Shown here in pieces: positions 8,433 through 17,201 of a stretch of DNA of 64,000 nucleotides. Origin of the DNA: Haloimpatiens lingqiaonensis (GTDB lineage: Bacteria; Bacillota; Clostridia; Clostridiales; Clostridiaceae); the NCBI RefSeq assembly GCF_044502415.1, contig NZ_CP172402.1; one strand, given 5' to 3'. The notes under the pieces were generated by a model, which was not told the origin of the DNA, did not search any database, and saw nothing but the letters and a program-made list of their open reading frames with translations. Made by a program: the position numbers and the translations under genes. Within the stretch, counting starts at the first letter, position 1. Every line of letters begins with the position of its first letter.

Positions 8433-10322
8433 CTAATCAATTGTTATAGCCTTAACCGGACATGCCTTGTAGCAAGCTCCACATTTTATACATTTATCTA
8501 TATCAATCACATGCTTTTCTTTAACAGTGCCTTCTATAGCACCCACTGGACACCATCTAGCACATTTTGTACATCCTATACATTTATCTGTAATTTCATA
8601 ATGTAAAAGAGTTTTACAAACTTTTGCTGGACATGTTTTCTCATTAACGTGTGCCTGGTATTCTTCTCTAAAATATTGAAGTGTGCTTAACACTGGATTT
8701 GGAGCAGATACCCCTAGTCCACAAAGGGATGTGTCTCTTATAGTGTGGCAAAGTTCTTCCATGTTAACCAAATCCTCTTCTGTAGCTTTACCTTCAGTTA
8801 TTTTATTTAAAAGCTCTAAAAGTCTCTTATTTCCTACTCTACAAGGGGTACATTTTCCACAGGATTCATCCACAGTAAATTCTAAATAAAATTTAGCTAC
8901 GTCAACCATGCAGTTATCTTCATCCAATACGATCATTCCGCCAGAACCCATCATTGAACCTATTTCTGTTAAGGTATCATATTCTATAGGTATGTCTATA
9001 AATGAATTAGGTATGCATCCACCAGATGGTCCTCCAGTTTGCACAGCTTTTAACTCTTTTCCGTCTTTTATTCCTCCACCTATTTCATATATAATTTCCT
9101 TTAGAGATATTCCCATAGGCACTTCTACAAGTCCCACATTATTAATTTTACCTGCCAATGAGAACACTTTGGTTCCAGCAGATTTAGCAGTTCCTATAGA
9201 ACTATACCAAGCTGCTCCATTATTTATTATTGGTGCAATATTTGCAAAGGTTTCTACATTGTTTACGCAGGTTGGTCTTTGCCATAAGCCTTTTTCAGAG
9301 GTACGAGGTGGTTTCATTGTTGGCTCTCCTCTTTGTCCCTCTATTGAATGAATAAGCGCTGTAGCTTCTCCACAAACAAATGCTCCTGCTCCATATTTTA
9401 TTTCTATGCTGAAATCAAATCCCGTACCTAATATATTTTTACCTAAAAGTCCTGCTTCTTCTGCATGGGCTATGGCTATTTTTAATCTCTGTACTGCTAA
9501 AGGATACTCAGCTCTTATATATATAAATCCTTGGTTGGAGCCTGTGGCATATCCACAAATTGCCATAGCTTCTAAAACACTATGAGGGTCTCCTTCTAAT
9601 ATAGCTCTATCCATGAAGGCACCTGGGTCTCCTTCGTCAGCATTACATATAACATATTTAATGTCCCCTTTTGCTCTAAGGGCTGTTTGCCACTTTCTGC
9701 CTGTTGGGAAGCCTCCGCCTCCTCTGCCTCTTAGTCCTGAATCAGTTACTTCTTTTACAGTTTCCTCTGGCGTCATTTCAGTAAGCACTTTGCCTAGTGC
9801 TGTATAGGCTCCAGAACCTAATACTTCTTCAAAATCTTCTGGATCTATTACTCCACAGTTTCTAAGTGCAATTTTAACTTGCTTTTTATAGAAAGGAATA
9901 TCTTTTTTATTCTTTATCCTTTCCTTTGTTTCAGGTGCATCGTATAAAAGTCTATCTACTACTTTGCCTTCTACTATATGACTTTTAATGATTTCTTCTG
10001 CATCTTCTGGTGAAACCTTAACATAAAATACATGTTCAGGAACTATTTCTATAACAGGGCCTTCTGAGCAGAATCCAAAACATCCAGTCATTACAACTTT
10101 AGTAGTTTCCTGCAAGCCTGCTTTTTTTATTTCTTCATTAAGCTTTTCCATTATTTTATATGAATTAGCTGATTTACATCCTGGCCCGCCGCATACTAAT
10201 ATCTGTCTTTCTTTAACTTCTGTACTATTTCCCATGCTTTCAGTATTATATCTTAAATTAACTAATTTACTGTACTTTTCTTTTAGTTGTAGTAAATTAT
10301 TATAATCTTTTATTCTTTCCAT
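8433..10322 (-). CDS. hydB: Hydrogenase NuoF-like flavoprotein subunit
   Basis: A 629-residue iron-sulfur flavoprotein of the NuoF/HydB type, the NAD(H)-binding subunit of the complex. A thioredoxin-like [2Fe-2S] domain (CGGPGCKS and TGCFGFCSEGP, residues 45-90) is followed by the FMN/NADH domain (GLRGRGGGGFPTGRKW, then EGQRGEPTMKPP), the NuoF [4Fe-4S] site SCGKCTPCRVG, and a C-terminal 2[4Fe-4S] ferredoxin (CIGCTKCARWCP, CIKCGACYKACP). Such C-terminal ferredoxin domains are usual in bifurcating HydB and absent from respiratory NuoF. The start is 26 bp after hydC, with AAAGGAGTGATG upstream. Confidence 0.95.
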   Translation of the reverse strand: MERIKDYNNLLQLKEKYSKLVNLRYNTESMGNSTEVKERQILVCGGPGCKSANSYKIMEKLNEEIKKAGLQETTKVVMTGCFGFCSEGPVIEIVPEHVFYVKVSPEDAEEIIKSHIVEGKVVDRLLYDAPETKERIKNKKDIPFYKKQVKIALRNCGVIDPEDFEEVLGSGAYTALGKVLTEMTPEETVKEVTDSGLRGRGGGGFPTGRKWQTALRAKGDIKYVICNADEGDPGAFMDRAILEGDPHSVLEAMAICGYATGSNQGFIYIRAEYPLAVQRLKIAIAHAEEAGLLGKNILGTGFDFSIEIKYGAGAFVCGEATALIHSIEGQRGEPTMKPPRTSEKGLWQRPTCVNNVETFANIAPIINNGAAWYSSIGTAKSAGTKVFSLAGKINNVGLVEVPMGISLKEIIYEIGGGIKDGKELKAVQTGGPSGGCIPNSFIDIPIEYDTLTEIGSMMGSGGMIVLDEDNCMVDVAKFYLEFTVDESCGKCTPCRVGNKRLLELLNKITEGKATEEDLVNMEELCHTIRDTSLCGLGVSAPNPVLSTLQYFREEYQAHVNEKTCPAKVCKTLLHYEITDKCIGCTKCARWCPVGAIEGTVKEKHVIDIDKCIKCGACYKACPVKAITID

Positions 10323-10348
10323 GATTTTTCATCACTCCTTTAGCCCAT

Positions 10349-10831
10349 CTAAAATAGATTCCACTTGTTCTTTTTGAAATAACCGTGTACCTCATCATTT
10401 ATAAGCACTACTGGAGCTATAGAGCATGCCCCTACACATCTCAATACATCTAAGGTGAAAAGTCCATCTTCAGTGGTTTCTCCCTCTTTTATGCCTAACT
10501 TTCTCTTGAATTCCTCTAGGATATCTCCAGCTCCTCTTACAAAGCAAGCAGTTCCTGTACAAACACTAATAACGTATTTTCCCTTTGGAACTGTAGTAAA
10601 GAATGAATAAAAGCTTACTACTCCATACACTTTAGAAACAGGTATTTCTAGCTTATGAGCAATAAACTCCTGAACCTCTTCACTTAAATATCCATAAAGC
10701 CCCTGTGCCTTGTGCAAAACAGCTATTAAAGCTGCTTCTTTGTTATCCTGCTTTTGAATAAATTCTTCTAGTTCTTTAAATTTTGAACAATTATTGCAGC
10801 CTGTACACAACTTGTATCCCTTCCTTCCCAC
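10349..10831 (-). CDS. hydC: Hydrogenase NuoE-like [2Fe-2S] subunit
   Basis: A 160-residue thioredoxin-fold [2Fe-2S] protein, the small electron-transfer subunit. Motifs are YGVVSFYSFF, the cysteine pair VCTGTACFVRGA and the second pair LRCVGACSIAPVV, all as in NuoE/HydC. An N-terminal CTGCNNCSKF (residues 9-18) adds three further cysteines. The first codon of the long frame is GTG at 10831; an alternative TTG seven codons later has a better-spaced GGAAGGAAGGG, so the start is uncertain by 7 residues. First gene of hydCBA. No terminator or riboswitch is obvious before it; its upstream region holds a 135-bp repeat element and tandem repeats. Confidence 0.93.
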   Translation of the reverse strand: MGRKGYKLCTGCNNCSKFKELEEFIQKQDNKEAALIAVLHKAQGLYGYLSEEVQEFIAHKLEIPVSKVYGVVSFYSFFTTVPKGKYVISVCTGTACFVRGAGDILEEFKRKLGIKEGETTEDGLFTLDVLRCVGACSIAPVVLINDEVHGYFKKNKWNLF

Positions 10832-10839
10832 ATCTTCAA

Positions 10840-11061
10840 ATTTAAATTCTCTCTTTTAAATTCTCTTTATAAATTCTCTTTATAAATTGACTTTAATATT
10901 AATTAGCTTTAACCTTCATAAGATTGGCTTTGCTCTTCATAAAATTAGCTTTACTCTTCATAAAATCAGATTTACTCTTATTAGGTTAGCTTTATTTTTA
11001 ATAAGCGTGGCTACATTAGTAATAGATTATAGCTTAGCTTTATAAATTAGCTTTAATAATA
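10840..11061. repeat. Degenerate short repeats upstream of hydC
   Basis: AT-rich phrases such as AAATTCTCTTTAT and TTCATAAAATTAGCTTTACTC recur three times or more. No gene is visible; the hydCBA promoter could lie here but is not distinct. Confidence 0.5.
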
Positions 11062-11196
11062 ATAAACAGAGCTCTTAGCTTCAGATGGAGTTTTTACTCC
11101 AACTGAATGTTAGAGATCGTTATCCAGGGACGTAGCTGCCGTTATCTCCCACTTTGTTAGAAGTGGGAGTGTTACGGCAGGTAGTCATCGGATAAA
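11062..11196. repeat. 135-bp structured dispersed element, copy 1
   Basis: The element runs from ATAAACAGAGCTC to GGATAAA and contains two inverted repeats: CTTCAGATGGAGT/ACTCCAACTGAA and a long arm CTGCCGT...TCCCACTT/AAGTGGGA...ACGGCAG closed by TTATCC/GGATAA. The same 135-bp length and sequence recur at 24397, 44430 and 53753, all in the same orientation. It carries no ORF. It resembles a non-autonomous mobile element or a structured RNA; I cannot name it. Confidence 0.9.
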
Positions 11197-11219
11197 CTAA
11201 ATATAATCTTTATTCAGTT

Positions 11220-11425
11220 AATTCTTAGATTAATTTTCTTTAGTTCGTTTTAAAATTTCTTTAGTTCATTTTGAATTTTGTTTATTTCATTTTAAAATTT
11301 CTTTACTTCGTTTTGAATTTTGTTTATTTCATTTTAAAATTTCTTTACTTCGTTTTGAATTTTGTTTATTTCATTTTAAAATTTCTTTACTTCGTTTTGA
11401 ATTTTGTTTACTTAGTTTTCAATTA
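11220..11425. repeat. 42-bp tandem repeat, about four units
   Basis: The unit (ATTTCATTTTAAAATTTC then TTTACTTCGTTTTGAATTTTG) repeats nearly perfectly in the middle units and decays at both ends. It lies between the 135-bp element and the terminator region; no coding potential. Confidence 0.85.
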
Positions 11426-11965
11426 TATTTAGTTCGTTTTAAATTTTATTTACTACTTTTAGACTAAAATTAAAGCTTTATACTAAACTTTATTAAACTT
11501 CAATTTAGAGTTTGATAAGTTATTAACATTTTAAACATAATTCTTTTTTATTTCCAATATATTTTTTATATGTTTCTACAACTTTTTTAATTATATCATT
11601 TTTCTAAATTTTTGTTAATCTAATTTTTTTCCTTCTAAAAAATTTATATTTTTCATATAATCGAATGAAAATTCATTTTTGGGTATTTATTACTAATAAG
11701 GCGATATTTAATTAACATTTTATTTGAATATGTTAGTTAATATTACATTCATTTTGTCCTCACTGTGTTTTGAGCTGTTTAGTTCATATATGCAACTGTT
11801 ATATAACTTTTATACTTATAAAAATAGCTTATACAATAATATCTATTTAATATCTTTGCTATTGTATTATATAAAAATTCATCCTGTAATTTTATTTGTT
11901 TTGCAATTTATAAATAAAATAATTTCATAAAGTATCTATAAGTATCTATTTTTCATTAAATTTAA
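11426..11965. other. Gene-free AT-rich stretch
   Basis: A 68-codon plus-strand frame (11724-11930) has no ribosome site and a generic hydrophobic, low-complexity product, so I do not call it a gene. No RNA structure is recognised. Confidence 0.4.
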
Positions 11966-11998
11966 AAAACCACCATATAACCTTTTTATGGTGGTTTT
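11966..11998 (-). terminator. Intrinsic terminator after the HAD gene / corrinoid operon
   Basis: AAAACCACCAT...ATGGTGGTTTT is a 10-bp stem flanked by A and T runs, so it can work on both strands. It is the first strong terminator downstream of the minus-strand block that starts at 24366. Confidence 0.8.
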
Positions 11999-12130
11999 TC
12001 TAATACTATATATCATTTCGTTAATTTTTTATCATTTTCCTTCATATTACATTGTTACAATTCCATTTTTGAACTATTTCTTATTGTTATAGTTTTTTTC
12101 TATAGATTTTATTAAATTTTTTAATAAACT

Positions 12131-12206
12131 AATTTATTAAGTTTAGCTATTAATTTGTTAACTGTCCCCTATCTTTAAACCAATTCATTAAGTTTAGCTA
12201 TTAAGT
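12131..12206. repeat. REP-like head flanked by a duplicated gene tail
   Basis: A single TTAACTGTCCCC head (12157-12169) lies just after the HAD stop codon. The last codons of the HAD gene (12182-12206) are repeated almost exactly at 12131-12155, 51 bp away, so the REP head is bracketed by a 25-bp direct repeat with two differences. Confidence 0.7.
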
Positions 12207-12771
12207 CTTGTGAATTTTTAAAGTGTATTGTGTGAATTCCAACACTGGCTGCTCCTTGTATATTATCTAATGTATCATCAATAAAGATAGTTTCTTCTGT
12301 TTTTAAATTATATTCTTCTAGTAATCTCATGTATATTTCTTTTTCAGGCTTTAATAACTTTTCTTTATAAGAAACTATGCCGCCTTGAAATAATTTAAAA
12401 AATTCATTTTTCTCTGTTACATACTCAAAAGCTAAGTGATGAAAATTGGACAAATAATAATTATTAATCCCTTTTTCTTTTAATTGTTTTAAAATTTCTA
12501 TAGTATCCTCCATTGGTGTTAATAAATCATACCAACCATTAAAAGCATCTTTTATTGATTCACTGTAAAAGGCGTGTCTTTCACTAAGTATCTTTATTGC
12601 CTCAGTTTCAGTGATAGTTCCTCTATCTAGCATTAACCACTCATCACTTCTGAATACTAACTCTAGTATTTTTTCAACCTTTTCTTCATCATTAAATTTT
12701 TTAGTAAGATACGCTTTAGGATCAAACTTTAACAAAACATTTCCTATATCAAATACAATATTTCTAATCAT
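12175..12771 (-). CDS. HAD-superfamily phosphatase (subfamily IA, YihX-like)
   Basis: A 198-residue cytosolic hydrolase. Motif I FDIGNVLLKFD (residues 6-16), motif II YLSNFHH, the motif III lysine (YKEKLLKPEK) and motif IV TIFIDDTLDNI are all present, with an alpha-helical cap after motif I. The start is ATG at 12771 because GGAGGG lies five bases before it; the longer frame would begin at a TTG. Relatives dephosphorylate sugar phosphates or related small substrates; the substrate here cannot be read. It follows the corrinoid locus after 220 bp containing REP repeats, so co-transcription is possible but not shown. Confidence 0.85.
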   Translation of the reverse strand: MIRNIVFDIGNVLLKFDPKAYLTKKFNDEEKVEKILELVFRSDEWLMLDRGTITETEAIKILSERHAFYSESIKDAFNGWYDLLTPMEDTIEILKQLKEKGINNYYLSNFHHLAFEYVTEKNEFFKLFQGGIVSYKEKLLKPEKEIYMRLLEEYNLKTEETIFIDDTLDNIQGAASVGIHTIHFKNSQDLIAKLNELV

Positions 12772-12896
12772 TTTGCCCTCCAAATATAAAATAAAAATGG
12801 TATTTCACCCTCTTAAAACTCAGAACAGCCTAAAATTAAGAATATCCTAAAATTTTATATTTCTATAATATAATTATATCCTAAATACAAATAAAT

Positions 12897-12985
12897 TGGG
12901 GACAGTTAAGCTATTTTTACAAATAAATTGGGGACAGTTAAGCTATTTTCAGTATTTCTAAGCTGAAAATAGCTTAACCGTCCCC
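12897..12985. repeat. REP-like hairpin (three heads)
   Basis: Two direct GGGGACAGTTAAGC heads followed by an inverted GCTTAACCGTCCCC. The second and third heads with their inner arms (AAGCTATTTTCAG / CTGAAAATAGCTT) form a long stem with one mismatch. It lies between the ECF S-subunit and HAD genes. Confidence 0.85.
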
Positions 12986-12991
12986 AAATTT

Positions 12992-14212
12992 TTAGAATAA
13001 GTCGTACTTTACTTTTATTCTTTCTAATTTCTCTATCATAGGATCTGAGATAAAAAATAAAAATACAACCGTTGCAAAAGCATGTACTAAGTCAAAGGGA
13101 ATTCCTGTGGCATAGGTGGATAATAATGCTTTTAGTGTAAATCTAGGCATTATCATGGTTATTGCACATATGTTCATTATTCCGCCATATATTAAAAATG
13201 TTGCTAATCCACCATAAATGCATAATATGAAGCGGTTGCTTTTTAATCTTCCCTTTTTAAATATTATGCCTGCAATGAATCCTATTATGCCGAAGCTAAA
13301 CATTTGCCAAGGAGTCCAAGGGCCTTGTCCAAAGAAGAAGTTGGATACAAGTCCAGCCATAGCCCCTGTTAAAAATGCCTCTTCCGGTCCAAAACACACA
13401 CCCGTTATTATAATAATAGCTACTACTGGCTTAAATTGAGGTAGCATAAAAAATGCCATTCTTCCCACAACGGCTATAGCAGCCATGGTAGCAATTAATA
13501 TAAGTTCTCTAGCTTGAGGTTTTCTTTTTTCAAACTTCATAAAAAACGGTACCATGGTATAAATAACTATCATTATACTAATAAAAAAATATTTTCTATC
13601 ATTTAATTTATATATACCAAAGGCAATAGTTAGTGGTATAAGTATTAGTATTATAAAAAATGTTATTAATTTTTGTATACTAAATTTACGCACCTTTTTA
13701 TTTATACCATTTACACTGGTACTGCTATTTGTGTTTCCGTAATCAGTATTTGTATAATTAGTTTTGGTATGGCTAGTACTATTTTCTGTATATCCAATAC
13801 CGTTATTTCTATTACTATTATCATCAGCATAACTATTATTACTTTTATAACTACTATTATCAGCAACATAGCTATTATTATTTTTATAACTACTATTATC
13901 ATTTGCGTAACTACCATTATTTTTATAATTATCATCATTTTTATAATTATTATCATTTTTATAATTATCATCATTTTTATAATTATTATCATTATTATAA
14001 CTAGCATCATTATTATAACTATCATCATTATTATAACTATCATCATTATTATAACTATCATCATTATTATAACTATCATCATTATTGTAACTAGCATCAT
14101 TATTGTAACTAGCATCATTATTGTAACTATCATCATTAATATAGCTACTGCCACTAGTATACCTGTTTCTTTTATTTGTGTTTGTATTATTATTTATACT
14201 CTCTTTCGGCAT
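12992..14212 (-). CDS. ECF transporter S component with Asn/Asp-rich N-terminal repeats (putative corrinoid)
   Basis: A 406-residue membrane protein. Residues from about 165 onward form six hydrophobic segments including ELILIATMAAIAVVGRMAFF, FGPEEAFLTGAMAGLVSNFF and GPWTPWQMFSFGIIGFIAG, the pattern of ECF substrate-binding subunits. Residues 20-150 are a hydrophilic low-complexity tract built on the hexad Asp-Asp-Ser-Tyr-Asn-Asn, encoded by an 18-bp minisatellite (13800-14150), unlike any standard S component. The start overlaps the ATPase stop by 19 bp. Last gene of the T-A-S set in a cobalamin-riboswitch operon, so corrinoid specificity is inferred; it may be a CbrT-type subunit, but its sequence alone does not prove this. 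Array length is probably variable between strains. Confidence 0.85.
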   Translation of the reverse strand: MPKESINNNTNTNKRNRYTSGSSYINDDSYNNDASYNNDASYNNDDSYNNDDSYNNDDSYNNDDSYNNDASYNNDNNYKNDDNYKNDNNYKNDDNYKNNGSYANDNSSYKNNNSYVADNSSYKSNNSYADDNSNRNNGIGYTENSTSHTKTNYTNTDYGNTNSSTSVNGINKKVRKFSIQKLITFFIILILIPLTIAFGIYKLNDRKYFFISIMIVIYTMVPFFMKFEKRKPQARELILIATMAAIAVVGRMAFFMLPQFKPVVAIIIITGVCFGPEEAFLTGAMAGLVSNFFFGQGPWTPWQMFSFGIIGFIAGIIFKKGRLKSNRFILCIYGGLATFLIYGGIMNICAITMIMPRFTLKALLSTYATGIPFDLVHAFATVVFLFFISDPMIEKLERIKVKYDLF

Positions 14213-16341
14213 ATGGAAATCACCTCTTTGTAGCTGGTAACATCGTTTAATATTCCCCTGGTTAGGCGGTTTAAGGAGGTGGTGTAAAAACTGTTGTCCT
14301 TAAAGAATTTGCCAGGTTCATCCGTGGAAACTATGGTTCCATTAAAAAACATAGAACATTTATCTGAGTACTCAGCACAAAAATCCAAGTCATGGGAAAC
14401 TATTATAATAGTGACTCCATCCTGTTTCAATTTTTTAATTATTGCTCCTAGCTTATATTTAAAAAAGCTGTCTAAGGCTTTTGTAGGCTCATCTAGCAAT
14501 AAAACCTTAGGGCTGAGCATTAAAATTTTTGCCATGGCAACTATTTGTTGTTCTCCTCCGCTTAGATCATAGGGATGCCTTTTTAGAAGCGATTCTATTC
14601 CAAAATACTTTATTATATCTTCTAATTTTTCATTTGCCTCAGCTTTTTTTATGCCTCTACCTTTTAATACTTCTTTTAAATCTAATTCTACAGTTTTCTT
14701 CACAAATAGTGCTTGTGGATTTTGAGGCATGAGAACTATTTTGTTGTTGCATAGTATGGTTTCTCTTTTTTTAAATACATCTACATCATTGTATTTCACA
14801 GTGCCTCTATAGGGCTGGCATAATCCAGCTATTAGTCTTAGCATAGTGGTTTTCCCTGTACCATTTCCCCCTACTATGGAGTAAATCTCTCCTGCATCAA
14901 CTTCTAGTGACAAGTCTTTGATTATATCTTGACCATTCTTTTCATATCTAAACCAAACTTCATTTAATTCTATAATGGATTTATCTTTTTCTATTTTCTT
15001 TCCTTTTCCCATTATTCTATCTATTATACTTACTTTTCTTATTCCTTTTGAATTCATTGAATTTACTTCTACACAAGATTTACCAAGACCTTCTGAATTC
15101 TTTGAATCTGCACCTACATAAGATTTATCTGGACCTTCTGAATTCTTCGCACTTTCATATGGGTGAACTTTATCTAATACTTTTGAATTCTTTGCATCTA
15201 TATCTGTATAAAATTTATCTATGCCTTTTAACCCTTTTGTCTCTACATCTGAAGAAGATTCATCTATGCCTTTTGAATTTCTTTCATTTGTACCTTCTGT
15301 ACCTTGGGACTCTACATGAAAATTCACATTTGCAGATGTTAATTCGGCATTATTATCACATACAGCACAGGTAGAGTTTGTATCATAAGAAGCAGCTATC
15401 GAGGCACATATGGTGGCTGTCTCATCAGAAGCAGCTATTTCCGAATCACAGTTAGAGGTTAATGTATCACATGCTTCCACATCTAGCTTATGGTCCTTCA
15501 CATTTGGATATTGGTCATTCAAATAGGAGTTAAGCCATCTTCTACCTTCTTTTATGGTTACAGGATTTTCATGGCTGCCTAAAGTTACAGCTAATCTCAT
15601 TGGTATTGGAAGGGCATTAAACATAGCTTCATTTTTACCATAAATAATTGAACCAATTTTGTTAGGTGTGGTATCTCCTACAATTTCTCCTTTGTCCATT
15701 ACTATCACTCTATCAGACAAGGGCAATACATCATCTAAATGGTGCTCTACTATTATTATAGTAGTTCCCAGTTCTATATTAACCCTTTTAATGGTATTTA
15801 AAAAATCCACTGTGGCTATTGGGTCCAGCTGCGATGTAGGTTCATCCAATAGCAACATATCTGGCTGCATGACCATTATGGAAGCTAAGTTTAAAAGCTG
15901 TTTTTGACCCCCGGATAATTCTGTAACTGATTTTGTAAACCAAGTTTGTATTCCAAAAAATGATGCCATTTCGGCTACTCTTGAACGTATGGTGTTTCTG
16001 TCGTATCCAAGACTTTCTAGTCCAAAAGCTAATTCATGCCATACTTTGTCGGTAACCACTTGGTTATCTGGATTTTGAAGCACATATCCTATGCTACTGG
16101 CTTCACTGCGCAAATCTATTGATTTTATATCTTTACCCTTGTATAATATATTTCCTTTTGTAGTACCTGCAGGAGTTAAAGCTGGCTTTAAATGCCTTAG
16201 AAGTGTTGATTTTCCACATCCTGATCTACCACATATGGTTATAAAATCACCACTTTCTACTGAAAAATTAATATCCCTTAATGCATTTTCAGTGCTGCCT
16301 GAATAAGCAAATGTTAAATTGTTGACCTTAAGCGTTTCCAT
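14194..16341 (-). CDS. ECF transporter ATPase, two ABC domains fused in one chain
   Basis: A 715-residue energising subunit joining what are normally EcfA1 and EcfA2. N-domain: Walker A GRSGCGKST, signature LSGGQ, Walker B MLLLDEP. C-domain: Walker A GGNGTGKTT, signature LSGGEQQ, Walker B VLLLDEP. Between them (about residues 270-440) lies a polar linker with repeated KNSEGPDKS-like units and several cysteines, very long for this family. I chose ATG 16341 (METLKVNNLTFAY) because GGGAGG lies seven bases upstream; a longer frame starts inside the T-subunit gene. It overlaps the T gene by 28 bp, implying translational coupling. Binds the cytoplasmic coupling helices of the T subunit and drives uptake by ATP hydrolysis. 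Confidence 0.92.
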   Translation of the reverse strand: METLKVNNLTFAYSGSTENALRDINFSVESGDFITICGRSGCGKSTLLRHLKPALTPAGTTKGNILYKGKDIKSIDLRSEASSIGYVLQNPDNQVVTDKVWHELAFGLESLGYDRNTIRSRVAEMASFFGIQTWFTKSVTELSGGQKQLLNLASIMVMQPDMLLLDEPTSQLDPIATVDFLNTIKRVNIELGTTIIIVEHHLDDVLPLSDRVIVMDKGEIVGDTTPNKIGSIIYGKNEAMFNALPIPMRLAVTLGSHENPVTIKEGRRWLNSYLNDQYPNVKDHKLDVEACDTLTSNCDSEIAASDETATICASIAASYDTNSTCAVCDNNAELTSANVNFHVESQGTEGTNERNSKGIDESSSDVETKGLKGIDKFYTDIDAKNSKVLDKVHPYESAKNSEGPDKSYVGADSKNSEGLGKSCVEVNSMNSKGIRKVSIIDRIMGKGKKIEKDKSIIELNEVWFRYEKNGQDIIKDLSLEVDAGEIYSIVGGNGTGKTTMLRLIAGLCQPYRGTVKYNDVDVFKKRETILCNNKIVLMPQNPQALFVKKTVELDLKEVLKGRGIKKAEANEKLEDIIKYFGIESLLKRHPYDLSGGEQQIVAMAKILMLSPKVLLLDEPTKALDSFFKYKLGAIIKKLKQDGVTIIIVSHDLDFCAEYSDKCSMFFNGTIVSTDEPGKFFKDNSFYTTSLNRLTRGILNDVTSYKEVISICRKRV

Positions 16342-17201
16342 ACCATGTCCTCCCTCACATTTACTATAACTGGAAAAATACACAATAAAGTATATGATAT
16401 ATAAAACAAAACACTTACTATAGATATGCTTTTATATCTTATAATAGGAAAAAACATTATTGTGTTAAATCCTAAATATGCTCCAATTAGTACAATTAAT
16501 ATATTTAAAGTTATGTAAATTAAACATTTCTTATCTCTAGAATCAAATCTGTATAAAGAAAAACTCGTTCTGCCTTTTAATCCATATCCCCTAGCTTTCA
16601 TGGAGTCTGCTGTTTCAATACCATTTTCAAGAGCCCAAGTTATCATTATGGATATTACTTTTACACCATTTCTTATCATACTAAAAATAGTACCTTGAGA
16701 GGCTCCCCTACCTATGGATTTTTGCCCTTCTTCAACTACCTTTAGTTGTGCTTTAAATTTAGGCACAAATCTTAATGTCATAGACAGCACTAGGGATAGT
16801 GCTGGTATAATGCTTCCAAATAAGTACATAAACTTATCTGAGGTCATAACTTTATGGTAACAAGAAAACCATATAAGTACTGATACAAACATTATACCCG
16901 CACCTACTCCGAATGCTATTGATTCTAAAGTTATTCCATGATCATTTAAGAAAAACAGTGCTGTTTCTCCTTGGTGAACAAATAATGGATTTAGTATAGA
17001 TATTGCTAATCCTATACACAAAGAAGAAAGCAAATTAAATTTTACTGCCTTACTGCCTCCCAAATACACAGAATATATAAAACTACATATTAATGATATT
17101 ACAAGAAAAGCTGGATGCATAAAAAACATTGAAAATAAAATAACAGAAGTAAAATATGTGAAATTTATTATGGGGTGTAATCTTGAAAATGCATCACACA
17201 T
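16314..17201 (-). CDS. ECF transporter transmembrane T component (CbiQ/EcfT family)
   Basis: A 295-residue integral membrane protein. It has several hydrophobic segments, the cytoplasmic coupling region LRFVPKFKAQL...EEGQKSIGRG and the family signature ADSMKARGYGLKGRT (Ala-Arg-Gly motif, about residues 200-214) that docks onto the ATPase. Its start codon shares one base with the stop of the upstream DUF4430 gene (TAATG) and its 3' end overlaps the ATPase gene, so T, A and S are co-expressed. Together with the neighbouring S subunit it completes an ECF transporter, inferred to carry corrinoids because of the riboswitch at 24675-24845. Confidence 0.93.
   Translation of the reverse strand: MCDAFSRLHPIINFTYFTSVILFSMFFMHPAFLVISLICSFIYSVYLGGSKAVKFNLLSSLCIGLAISILNPLFVHQGETALFFLNDHGITLESIAFGVGAGIMFVSVLIWFSCYHKVMTSDKFMYLFGSIIPALSLVLSMTLRFVPKFKAQLKVVEEGQKSIGRGASQGTIFSMIRNGVKVISIMITWALENGIETADSMKARGYGLKGRTSFSLYRFDSRDKKCLIYITLNILIVLIGAYLGFNTIMFFPIIRYKSISIVSVLFYISYTLLCIFPVIVNVREDMVWKRLRSTI

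Noticed and set aside
11724..11930. 68-codon plus-strand ORF
   Set aside because: No ribosome site, low-complexity hydrophobic product, AT-rich spacer.
12992..12997. Frameshift in the minus-strand ECF genes because of overlaps
   Set aside because: The overlaps (1, 28 and 19 bp) fit translational coupling; every frame is intact with its family motifs.
13673..14233. Two long frames opposite or offset to the ECF S-component repeat region
   Set aside because: They arise from the 18-bp minisatellite being open in several frames; only the frame with the membrane domain is meaningful.
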